From contig JAGGYO010000282.1 in the NCBI GenBank assembly GCA_021162505.1, positions 1 to 18,898 on the forward strand: a DNA stretch of 18,898 bases. The letters are read 5' to 3'. Positions 1 to 6,799 of the stretch are shown here, piece after piece (positions within the stretch are counted from its first letter, which is position 1; every line of letters begins with the position of its first letter). A program made the translations under genes and the position numbers. The stretch comes from a bacterium (GTDB lineage Bacteria; AUK180). Under the pieces are notes generated by a model. It ran no database searches, was not told the DNA's origin, and saw only the letters and a list, made by a program, of their open reading frames with translations.

Positions 1-26
1 ATATCCTGTAACCTTTTTTTTTCTTG

Positions 27-49
27 GTCGTTATGATAGTATGAACGAC
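27..49 (+). promoter_or_regulatory. Likely -10 region with overlapping dyad upstream of the Spy-like gene
   Basis: TATGAT at 32-37 matches the sigma70 -10 consensus at five of six positions and would start transcription near 44, about 19 bases before the ATG at 63. No convincing -35 box is visible in the few upstream bases. A perfect inverted repeat, GTCGTT-N11-AACGAC (27-32 and 44-49), brackets the -10, a layout typical of an operator. That this is a regulator site is inference. Confidence 0.4.
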
Positions 50-52
50 AAT

Positions 53-57
53 GGAGG
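53..57 (+). promoter_or_regulatory. Ribosome binding site that sets the Spy-like gene start
   Basis: GGAGG lies five bases before the ATG at 63. The in-frame ATG at 51 overlaps this site and has none of its own. The protein also begins with a proper signal peptide from 63, so 63 is the better start. Confidence 0.85.
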
Positions 58-62
58 TTGTT

Positions 63-587
63 ATGAAAAGAGTCAAACTCTTCGCTTTACTTTTTGTTTT
101 GGTTTTAGCAAGCAGCTCATTTGCAATTCAAGGTAATGGAACACCAATGCGGGGGCAGGGACAGCAGACAATGTATGAACAGAATTTCCAGCCAATGGCA
201 CGCTTGCAAGTTGAATTAAAACTGTCGGATGCACAAGTCGCAAAACTTGAAAAATTAAGAGATTCTCAGAGAAAATCCAGAGCAAGGATCCAATTGAAGA
301 TACAGAAGATCCGATTGAATGTCAAAGAAGAACTTCTCAATGATAAGATCAATTATGATAAGATACTGCAATATCAAAAGCAGATCATTGTTTTGAGAGA
401 TAAACTTGCAACCGCAAGGATAAACCATCTGAAGCAAGTTGAAAAGATCCTATCAAAAGAACAGTTTGAAAAATTCAGAATGCATTTTATGGACATGGGT
501 AAAAGGGTAAAAAGAGGTGTGAGATCAAGAGCTCATAATTTCAGGAGTAAAAGAAACAGTAGAGGCGTGGGAAGAAACATTCGGTAA
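63..587 (+). CDS. Spy/CpxP-like periplasmic protein
   Basis: This 174-residue secreted protein resembles the Spy/CpxP family, periplasmic helical proteins that act as chaperones or envelope-stress and metal sensors. A signal peptide is clear: basic start, hydrophobic stretch at about 5-16, and a probable cleavage after SSFA at residue 21. The mature part is mostly charged helix with two family-type motifs, LSDAQ (54-58) and LSKEQ (130-134), equivalent to the LTxxQ repeats. There is no cysteine. The last 30 residues are unusual, with nine Arg and three Lys and little predicted order, suggesting binding to an anionic partner. The gene appears to be a single-gene unit with its own promoter and a strong terminator. 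The family call rests on motifs and helix pattern only. A generic coiled-coil periplasmic protein is the alternative. Confidence 0.7.
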   Translation: MKRVKLFALLFVLVLASSSFAIQGNGTPMRGQGQQTMYEQNFQPMARLQVELKLSDAQVAKLEKLRDSQRKSRARIQLKIQKIRLNVKEELLNDKINYDKILQYQKQIIVLRDKLATARINHLKQVEKILSKEQFEKFRMHFMDMGKRVKRGVRSRAHNFRSKRNSRGVGRNIR

Positions 588-607
588 ATTATATTAAAGG
601 TCTTTTC

Positions 608-637
608 AGGGAGGCATTATGCCTCCCTCTTTTTTTT
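608..637 (+). terminator. Intrinsic terminator after the Spy-like gene
   Basis: A perfect 8-bp stem, AGGGAGGC (608-615) and GCCTCCCT (621-628), with a 5-base loop is followed by C and then eight T. It lies 20 bases after the stop codon at 587 and is the best intrinsic terminator in the window. Confidence 0.92.
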
Positions 638-654
638 ATTGATTTAAACTGTCC

Positions 655-750
655 ATGTTTAAGGGTTCAAAGGACCAAAAAATGGTACTAAGTACTAAGT
701 CATTGGTACTAAGTGGAAAAACTAAATACTTAGTACTGCATACTGAATTA
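655..750 (+). repeat. Degenerate 7-nt tandem repeat, copy 1
   Basis: From 683 onward the sequence falls into 7-base units such as TGGTACT and AAGTACT, with TACT recurring at 7-base spacing. This is preceded by GTTCAA, AGGACC and a run of A. AGTACTAAGT (691-700) has an exact inverted partner, ACTTAGTACT (728-737). The same ordered blocks (GTTCAA, AGG-C, A-run, CTAAGTACTAAGT) recur on the other strand at 13171-13222. It encodes nothing visible. Confidence 0.75.
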
Positions 751-798
751 TGAGATTAGGGAATAATAATTATTTTTTTTCGTTTAATATATAAGGAT

Positions 799-803
799 AG
801 GAG
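799..803 (+). promoter_or_regulatory. Ribosome binding site for the 810 gene
   Basis: AGGAG lies six bases before the ATG at 810, which supports that start. The bases before it (about 751-798) are AT-rich. I see no promoter there that I would defend. Confidence 0.75.
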
Positions 804-809
804 TCGAAT

Positions 810-1694
810 ATGAAGCGATTATTATATCTTGTTTTTTTTATATGCCTTATGGTCTCTTCTTTTGGAAATGAGATCTTAACTTTCAAAATGCTCAACTCCA
901 ATAAAGAATACTATGGATTTGATAACATTACTCTTTATAAAACGGGAATATTTGAGGAAAACGGTGAAAAAATCCCCATTGAATACTATACCTTTCATAG
1001 TGAAAGATATGCTGCAAATTATGTTTATATCGATAAAAATCAAGCACAATTGAACCGTGGCGGAGGAACAGATAAAACTAATGATACCTCCGGCAGCGCG
1101 AGAAATAATCTATTGGGATTAAAAAAAAATGATGAAGGTACGGATAATACCCTTTCAACAAGCGGAAGTGGTTTGAATTATACCGGGAATACAGATTATT
1201 TTATTCAAGGGATGCTTGTTATTGATAGTAAAGCGAACCTTATTTATTACAAATCGGAGGAGACCTTAAAAGATTATTATAATCAAAAAAGGACTATTCG
1301 GATTCAATGGGATCATAAAAATACCGGTTATGACATTGATATAGTTAATAATCGATTACCTGAGGGAAGAAGAAATGTACACAGCTTTTTAATAAGTAAA
1401 AAATTGCCCATCATGGATAATTTTAAGTCCTTTTGTTATCTTTACCTTTCCAAAAATCCTGTAAAGCAGAAAAGAACTACGATAAAAGGATTGACCATTT
1501 TTAATTACGCTATGAGAAAAAAAGAAAATACATCTTTTAATCCATTATATCCCGGAGAAAGCGGGACCCTTCCCCCCGAAGGAAAATCAAAATTTTATCC
1601 ATTAGCACCATATATTAGAAAAACTTTAGATATAAAAAAGGGAAATGAACATTTTTTCAGTGATTTTGATTTTACACTTGGTTTGGAAAAATAA
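810..1694 (+). CDS. Secreted protein of unknown function
   Basis: I do not recognise a family for this 294-residue protein. It begins with a signal peptide (basic MKR, hydrophobic core about 4-17, likely cleavage near the FGNE segment), so it is exported. Two parts rich in beta-type sequence (about 22-80 and 125-225) are separated by a Gly/Ser/Thr/Asn-rich, low-complexity stretch at about 83-125. The second part is rich in Lys and Tyr. The C-terminal third has a Pro/Gly-rich segment (about 245-265). There are two cysteines, one in the signal peptide and one in the mature part. It follows the repeat region, has a good ribosome binding site, and lies 55 bases before the TPR gene, which has its own promoter. 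A role with the neighbouring ATPase and TPR genes is possible only by position. Confidence 0.75.
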   Translation: MKRLLYLVFFICLMVSSFGNEILTFKMLNSNKEYYGFDNITLYKTGIFEENGEKIPIEYYTFHSERYAANYVYIDKNQAQLNRGGGTDKTNDTSGSARNNLLGLKKNDEGTDNTLSTSGSGLNYTGNTDYFIQGMLVIDSKANLIYYKSEETLKDYYNQKRTIRIQWDHKNTGYDIDIVNNRLPEGRRNVHSFLISKKLPIMDNFKSFCYLYLSKNPVKQKRTTIKGLTIFNYAMRKKENTSFNPLYPGESGTLPPEGKSKFYPLAPYIRKTLDIKKGNEHFFSDFDFTLGLEK

Positions 1695-1713
1695 ATTAAA
1701 TATTAAAAAATAT

Positions 1714-1741
1714 TTGAAAAAAACGAAAAATTTATTATAAT
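1714..1741 (+). promoter_or_regulatory. Strong sigma70-type promoter placed for a leaderless transcript
   Basis: TTGAAA (1714-1719) and a perfect TATAAT (1736-1741) are separated by 16 bases. Transcription would start at about 1747-1750, on or next to the ATG at 1750. The start has no ribosome binding site, so a leaderless mRNA is the natural reading. The start point itself is predicted, not observed. Confidence 0.75.
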
Positions 1742-1749
1742 ATTCATTT

Positions 1750-4011
1750 ATGGAAAGTATTGATGTAAGAGTCCTCATTCAAAAGGCACAAACTTTTTAT
1801 CAACAAGGCAGGTGGAGCCTTGCTATTAACGAGTATTTAAAGATAGTTGCCATAGATCCCTACAATATACCTGCATTGACCACATTAGGAGATATTTACT
1901 CCAGGCAGGGAGATCTAAAACAAGCATATTCTATGTACCAAAAAGTAGCCAAATATTATATTGAGAAAAGCGAATTTACAAAGGCAATTGGAACATATAA
2001 AAAGATCACTCGTCTTGACGATAAGAACGGTAAAGCATTTTATGAAATGGGGAAATTGTACGAAAATGAAGGAATGAATGAAGATGCACTTAATAGCTAT
2101 GTTGGTGCCACTGAGTTATTGAATGCATTTGATGATGAAATAGTAAGGGACATTTATTCTCGTATGGCACGATTGGATCCTGATAATATAGATCTTCATT
2201 TGAGTTTGGCTAAAAAATTCATTGATGCGGGAAATAAAAATGAAGCAAAAGATGAGATCATTACCGTCATTAGGGGATACCTAAAAGCAGGACAATTCGA
2301 CAAAGCCGAGGAACAAATTATCCTTTTATCGTCCATTGTATCAGAAGAACATGTTAATTATGCTAAGGCATTAATAGCACAATCAAAAGAGGATTATACG
2401 ACTTCCGAAACATTATTGAAAAAAGTGATAGGAGCTAATCCTTATTTTGTAGATGCTTATTATGAACTGGGACAGACCCGTTTAAAAGCAGGCAAACTCC
2501 AGCAAGCTAAATTGGCATTTCAACACTGTTTAAAATACAAACCCGATTTTATCCCTGTTTTAGAATACTTTGGGGATAACAATCAGGAAGAGGGGAGAAA
2601 TGAACTTGCCGTTAATAAATATCAAGAAGCTGTAAAATATGCTTTAGACAAATCTCAATTCAATGAAGCAAAAAGGATACTTAAAAAAATTATAGCCATT
2701 GCTCCCAATAATTTACCTGCAATTGAAAAACTTAGAACTTTGGGAGTAGATGTTAAAGGTGGTATTATAACTCCGGCTACTGAAATAAATGACAAAGAAA
2801 CATTAACGGAAGCCGTAAAAACAACTCCCGGAGAAGTCAAGCTTCCTACTAATATAATGGAAATACCCAGTGTATCTATAGATTTTCAAACAAAAAGAAA
2901 ATTGGCAGATCTATTGGATGAGGCAAATACTTTTAATAATACGGGAATTTATGATAAAGCCACGGAAAATTTTAAGAAAGTCCTTGAGATCGATCCTAAT
3001 AATGAGAGTGCCTTGAAGACCCTCGCGGATAATGCCATGCTCAACGGCGATAACGATAATGCAACAAAATATTATAAAACCCTTATTAAGATCTATTATA
3101 ATCATGCCGATTATGATACCGCAATTAATGCTTATGAAAGAGCAAAAAGTTTAAAAAATGATCCTGAGCTTGGAAGATTCAAAGAAGAGATCGACAAGAA
3201 AAAAGCTTTATTAGAACAGGTAGAAGATTCCATCGAAAGAGAGAACGAACCAAAACCACAGGAAAATATTCCAACACCAAATTTAGACACTGCGCCTATT
3301 CAGGAAGAGCCGAAAAATATCTCACCCTCGGCAGATAATAAAGAAAATTTAGTAACAACGGTTAATAAAAATGAAGTAATTCAGGGTGATTTTAATGACG
3401 CGGTTGACAATTTTCAAGATAAAGTTGATGAGGTGATCGGCGATGATATAAAGGCACATTTTGATATGGGTATGGCGTTTTACAGTATGCAGCTTTTTTC
3501 CAAAGCTATTGTTGAGTTCCAAAAGGTCATTCAAGACCCCACTTCAGATGTATATTTACCCTCTGTTGAGCAAATTGCACAATGTTTTTTGGATCAGGGT
3601 TTTTATGAAGCCACAATAAACTGGGCAACGAAGGGGTTGGAGGGAATAGGTAGTGATCAAAACACGGGCTTAAAATTCAAGTTTCTGCTTGGGCAAGCTT
3701 TAGAACAAATGGGTGAAAAACAAAAGGCATTCCAGGTTTATCTTGAAGTTTATGAAATAAATGCAAGATTCCAGAGCGTAAATAAAATAATTTCCAAATT
3801 AAAAAAAGAATTGAATATTCAAAAGCAAAAAACCGTTGCGGAGGAAGTAAATTCTCAGGAAAGCATCCAGGATCTTCTTAGTGCTGCGGATAATAACGGT
3901 GGAACGGGAGCACTGCCCGATAAAAAGCCACCAATACCCGAGAAAAAGAAAGAGGACAAAAAAAATGATGGCGAGCCACCCAAACAAAATCCGAAAATTA
4001 GTTTTTTATAA
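1750..4011 (+). CDS. Large tetratricopeptide repeat (TPR) protein
   Basis: This 753-residue protein has no signal peptide or membrane segment, so it is probably a cytoplasmic scaffold. TPR helical pairs occupy about 10-330 (signatures such as G-x-Y-x-x-A and a Pro before the next unit, for example IDPYN, GANPYF and YKPDF), about 385-470 (IDPNNESAL) and about 565-690. Two low-complexity linkers separate them: a Glu/Pro/Asn-rich one at about 480-555, and a Pro/Lys-rich tail at about 715-750. The start has no ribosome binding site but lies at the predicted transcription start. The ExeA-type ATPase gene follows six bases after the stop, so the two proteins probably work together. TPR proteins beside such ATPases are often linked to type IV pilus or type II secretion assembly. 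No other such gene is present here, so that role is inferred. Confidence 0.88.
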   Translation: MESIDVRVLIQKAQTFYQQGRWSLAINEYLKIVAIDPYNIPALTTLGDIYSRQGDLKQAYSMYQKVAKYYIEKSEFTKAIGTYKKITRLDDKNGKAFYEMGKLYENEGMNEDALNSYVGATELLNAFDDEIVRDIYSRMARLDPDNIDLHLSLAKKFIDAGNKNEAKDEIITVIRGYLKAGQFDKAEEQIILLSSIVSEEHVNYAKALIAQSKEDYTTSETLLKKVIGANPYFVDAYYELGQTRLKAGKLQQAKLAFQHCLKYKPDFIPVLEYFGDNNQEEGRNELAVNKYQEAVKYALDKSQFNEAKRILKKIIAIAPNNLPAIEKLRTLGVDVKGGIITPATEINDKETLTEAVKTTPGEVKLPTNIMEIPSVSIDFQTKRKLADLLDEANTFNNTGIYDKATENFKKVLEIDPNNESALKTLADNAMLNGDNDNATKYYKTLIKIYYNHADYDTAINAYERAKSLKNDPELGRFKEEIDKKKALLEQVEDSIERENEPKPQENIPTPNLDTAPIQEEPKNISPSADNKENLVTTVNKNEVIQGDFNDAVDNFQDKVDEVIGDDIKAHFDMGMAFYSMQLFSKAIVEFQKVIQDPTSDVYLPSVEQIAQCFLDQGFYEATINWATKGLEGIGSDQNTGLKFKFLLGQALEQMGEKQKAFQVYLEVYEINARFQSVNKIISKLKKELNIQKQKTVAEEVNSQESIQDLLSAADNNGGTGALPDKKPPIPEKKKEDKKNDGEPPKQNPKISFL

Positions 4012-4017
4012 AAATAT

Positions 4018-4857
4018 ATGGAAGAACTGAGTTTAGAAAAATACTTTAATATTAAAGACATCCCCTTTAAAACCACTGTTGATGAGAAATATTATTTCCA
4101 GTCAATACAACACACCAGTGCATTCAATAAGATCAAATATTTAATAGACCGTATGGGTGGATTATCGGTATTGATCGGTGGGGCGGGAATGGGTAAATCC
4201 ATGCTTGCAAGAAAATTGATCATGGATCTAAATCCCGATAATTATGAGGTCGGACTCTTAATTGTTATTCATACGGGCATCCCCGGAATATGGATAACTA
4301 GGCAGATCGCAAAATTGATGGGTGTGGACATTGGATCTTTTTCTAATCCTGATGACCCGATCTTAATAGTTACCGAATTGTATAAAAAACTTATGGAGTT
4401 AAACGGACAGGGGAAAAAACCCGTCATCCTCATTGATGAAGCAAATATGCTTACCAATAAAGACCAAATGGAGGAATTGCGGGGATTGACAAATCTTGAA
4501 GTAAGCGGACAAAAACTCATAAATATAGTTCTACTGGGTATTCCTGAATTAGAGGACAATCTTAAATTAGATCCTCCTTTGGCACAAAGGGTTACAGTGA
4601 AAATAACTTTGGGACCCTTGCAAAAAAGTGAGATCAAAACATATATTCAGCATAGATTAAGTATTTCCGGGGCAACAATTGACTTCTTTGATGATAATGT
4701 TTATGATAAGATCTATGAAAAAACAAAAGGTATCCCTCGTTTAATTAATACTCTTTGCTATAATTCTATGGTTGCATGTGTTGATCTTGGATCTACAAAG
4801 ATCAATTCCGATATAGTTGAAGCAGTTGCTAAAAGTAGTTTTAGTAATTTACTATAA
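4018..4857 (+). CDS. ExeA/MshM-type AAA ATPase
   Basis: This 279-residue P-loop ATPase is of the ExeA (GspA/MshM) type. Walker A is GGAGMGKS (54-61) and Walker B is VILIDEAN (136-143), where D140 and E141 would bind magnesium and activate water. An AAA lid-like region with G-I-P-R-L-I-N lies near 240. The N-terminus (Y9-F10, then P16-F17) matches the family pattern Y-x-x-x-x-x-P-F. The protein lacks the membrane segment and peptidoglycan-binding C-terminal part of Aeromonas ExeA, so it is the short, soluble form. In that family the ATPase helps put the secretin or pilus machine through the cell wall. The gene lies six bases after the TPR gene and ten before tRNA-Gly. It has no ribosome binding site and may depend on coupling. 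A transposition ATPase (TniB/IstB relative) is less likely because no transposase is near. Confidence 0.85.
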   Translation: MEELSLEKYFNIKDIPFKTTVDEKYYFQSIQHTSAFNKIKYLIDRMGGLSVLIGGAGMGKSMLARKLIMDLNPDNYEVGLLIVIHTGIPGIWITRQIAKLMGVDIGSFSNPDDPILIVTELYKKLMELNGQGKKPVILIDEANMLTNKDQMEELRGLTNLEVSGQKLINIVLLGIPELEDNLKLDPPLAQRVTVKITLGPLQKSEIKTYIQHRLSISGATIDFFDDNVYDKIYEKTKGIPRLINTLCYNSMVACVDLGSTKINSDIVEAVAKSSFSNLL

Positions 4858-4867
4858 AGTTTTTGAT

Positions 4868-4940
4868 GCGGGATTAGCTCAGCTGGTAGAGCATCTGCTT
4901 CCCAAGCAGGGGGTCGCGGGTTCGAATCCCGTATCCCGCT
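4868..4940 (+). tRNA. tRNA-Gly, anticodon CCC
   Basis: All four arms fold: acceptor GCGGGAT with ATCCCGC, D stem GCTC/GAGC, anticodon loop TTCCCAA (anticodon CCC, reads GGG), and T arm GCGGG-TTCGAAT-CCCGT. The discriminator base is T, as is usual for bacterial tRNA-Gly. CCA is not encoded. The gene is wedged between two protein genes on the same strand, 10 bases after one and 7 before the next. It is therefore probably cut out of a longer transcript, unless it has a promoter inside the ATPase gene that I could not identify. Confidence 0.97.
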
Positions 4941-4947
4941 TATTAAT

Positions 4948-5781
4948 ATGAAGATCGATCTACATTTACACACTACCTATTCAGATGGTATCCTTACTCC
5001 GCAAAATCTTGTTAAATTTGCAAAACTTTCCGGACATTCAGTTATTGCTGTTACGGACCATGATACGGTTTTAGGTATTCCCAGTGCAATAAAAGAAGGC
5101 GCTGATATTGATATTACTGTTATTCCCGGCGTTGAGATATCTTCCTATTTAGGTGAAAAAGAGTACCATATTTTGGGATATTTTTTTGATCACGAAGATG
5201 AAGAACTAAAAACATTGTTTCATAAAATGAATATTAAAAGAAAGGAAAGAATTATAGGAATGCTTGAAAAATTAAAATCTTATTATGGTATAAATATTTC
5301 TTTTAGTGAAATCGAAAAAAGATTTAAGTCCAAAAACTACGGGCGGCCTCATATCGCTATTTTGCTTAAAGAAAAGGGATTTGTCAAGTCGATATTAGAA
5401 GCTTTTCAAAAATATTTGTATGATAACGGTCCATGTTATGCTAAAAAATTCTACTTTTCCGTTGAAGATGCTATTGACATCATTCATCGAAAAGGTGGTA
5501 TTGCTGTTCTGGCACATGCCGGGATCTATTTTAATATGGAAAATATTGATGAATTTTATCAACTAATGAAATTTGGATTCGATGGAATAGAGGTTTATCA
5601 TCCGGAAAATGGTGAATTCACGAATTTCCTCTTGGAATACTCAAGATCAAATGATCTTATAATTACCGGTGGATCGGATTATCATGGTTATTTAAAACAA
5701 GATTTTTTTGATTTTACTATTCCTCTTGATGAAAGTTATGCTATGGATCTGATAAAAAGATTTTCTAAAAAAACGGTTTAA
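4948..5781 (+). CDS. PHP-domain phosphoesterase of the RNase AM (YciV/TrpH) type
   Basis: This 277-residue metal-dependent hydrolase carries the full PHP metal set: H6-x-H8 and D13 (HLHTTYSDG), D37-H38-D39 (TDHDT), E63 (GVEIS), H74, H135 (GRPHIA), H190 (LAHAG), and D244 with H246 (GGSDYHG). The GRPH segment followed by an AF-x-x-YL helix is characteristic of the RNase AM/TrpH branch, which trims 5' ends of rRNA and short RNAs from the 5' side or removes phosphates from nucleoside 3',5'-bisphosphates. Length fits that branch. It is not the DNA polymerase PHP domain or histidinol phosphatase. The start lies seven bases after the tRNA and has no ribosome binding site, so removal of the tRNA would leave an almost leaderless mRNA. 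The exact substrate is not determinable here. Confidence 0.9.
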   Translation: MKIDLHLHTTYSDGILTPQNLVKFAKLSGHSVIAVTDHDTVLGIPSAIKEGADIDITVIPGVEISSYLGEKEYHILGYFFDHEDEELKTLFHKMNIKRKERIIGMLEKLKSYYGINISFSEIEKRFKSKNYGRPHIAILLKEKGFVKSILEAFQKYLYDNGPCYAKKFYFSVEDAIDIIHRKGGIAVLAHAGIYFNMENIDEFYQLMKFGFDGIEVYHPENGEFTNFLLEYSRSNDLIITGGSDYHGYLKQDFFDFTIPLDESYAMDLIKRFSKKTV

Positions 5782-5785
5782 GGAG
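5780..5785 (+). promoter_or_regulatory. Ribosome binding site overlapping the PHP gene stop
   Basis: AAGGAG lies six bases before the ATG at 5792 and overlaps the TAA stop of the PHP gene (5779-5781). This layout supports coupled translation of the two genes. Confidence 0.8.
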
Positions 5786-5791
5786 AAAACA

Positions 5792-6799
5792 ATGAAAAAA
5801 ATAAATATTATATTGTTGATCATACTTACATTTGTTATGATCTCGGGTATTAATCTAAGAAAACAAGCATTAGAGCATAAGATCAAGGCTGAAGAGTATT
5901 TTCAAAACAGTGATTGGGAAAATGCGGTAAAAGAATACCGTAATGTAGTTTCATATTCACCGGAAATGGATAATGGCATTGCAGTACATTTCAAAAAATC
6001 ACAATTGGAGTGGGCAAAGAAATTGATCGGCAAAGATAATAAAAAAGCATACGAGCTTTTAAAAGACCTTGTTTATACCAGACCAAATTATACTATTGTA
6101 TTTTATTATTTGGGGTTACTAAATGAAAGATCCAAGAGTTATGATGATGCACAAAAATATTATGAACAATTTTTAGAAAAAGATAAGGGCAAGGAGTTTC
6201 ATAAAGAAGCAAAGGACAAGATCACATCTTGGAAAAAAGATAAAGAAGCATATAAAAACGGAGTGCAATTCATGGCAAATGGGGATTTTGCGCTTGCCTA
6301 TGATGAATTCAATAATATTAAGACCATTAATAAAAGTAAAGCAAAGTCATTTTTAGAAAAGATTACTGCCATTTTGGGTAATACTCCGGAAATAATTAAG
6401 GATAACAAAGGACCAATGCAAAACATTACTAATTATTCTTTACTGTTAAAAAATTTACAAAATGCTATTAATAAAAAAGATGCCGCATTATTAAAACCGT
6501 TGATCGCAGATAATTTCATCTCAATTATTGGAAATAAAGATAACTTTATTGATTATTACAAAAATTTCTGGTTCGAATTGTTCACAGATATTCATTTTGA
6601 TTATCAAAATGTAACTAGTATCAAGATCTCTGACTCAAAACTTCAAATTTCTTTTGACTATACCTTAAAAGGTATATACAATGGTAAAGATATGTCTATT
6701 TACAATGAAATATATAAGTTCGGAACCGAAAATTCAATTCAGGGAGAAATGCTTTTTTATATTGAAAAAAAGGATGGAAAATGGCAAATAGTAAATTAA
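5792..6799 (+). CDS. Exported or membrane-anchored TPR / NTF2-like protein
   Basis: The 335-residue product starts with a basic MKK and a hydrophobic segment (about 5-20) with no lipobox cysteine, so it is either cleaved and secreted or anchored in the inner membrane. Residues 25-130 hold TPR-like helical pairs (AEEYFQNSDWENAVKEYR and YYLGLL with YDDAQKYYEQFL). A short helical segment follows at about 150-195. Residues 215-335 look like an NTF2/SnoaL-type domain: an alpha-helical start, then strands ending in the typical KKDGKWQIV. That domain usually forms a binding pocket. No catalytic residue is evident. The last 19 bases overlap the start of the MoxR gene, so the two are almost certainly made together. 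It probably serves as the envelope partner of that ATPase, by position only. Confidence 0.8.
   Translation: MKKINIILLIILTFVMISGINLRKQALEHKIKAEEYFQNSDWENAVKEYRNVVSYSPEMDNGIAVHFKKSQLEWAKKLIGKDNKKAYELLKDLVYTRPNYTIVFYYLGLLNERSKSYDDAQKYYEQFLEKDKGKEFHKEAKDKITSWKKDKEAYKNGVQFMANGDFALAYDEFNNIKTINKSKAKSFLEKITAILGNTPEIIKDNKGPMQNITNYSLLLKNLQNAINKKDAALLKPLIADNFISIIGNKDNFIDYYKNFWFELFTDIHFDYQNVTSIKISDSKLQISFDYTLKGIYNGKDMSIYNEIYKFGTENSIQGEMLFYIEKKDGKWQIVN

Noticed and set aside
51..62. Upstream ATG at 51 as start of the Spy-like protein
   Set aside because: It overlaps the ribosome binding site that serves the ATG at 63 and would spoil the signal peptide start.
655..750. Repeat region as a CRISPR array or transposon end
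   Set aside because: The units are 7 bases and degenerate, with no spacers of constant length, no cas genes, no transposase and no target duplication.
4269..4637. 122-codon open frame on the - strand inside the ATPase gene
   Set aside because: It is antisense to Walker B and other conserved blocks of the ATPase, has no ribosome binding site and shows no domain-like pattern.
4868..4940. tRNA-Gly as an attachment site for an integrated element
   Set aside because: No integrase, no phage or plasmid genes and no second copy of the tRNA 3' end were seen. The genes downstream look like ordinary chromosome.
4758..4973. Open frame on the - strand running across tRNA-Gly
   Set aside because: It translates the reverse complement of the tRNA, which gives the well-known false peptide rich in R-D-S-N-P-R-P-P.
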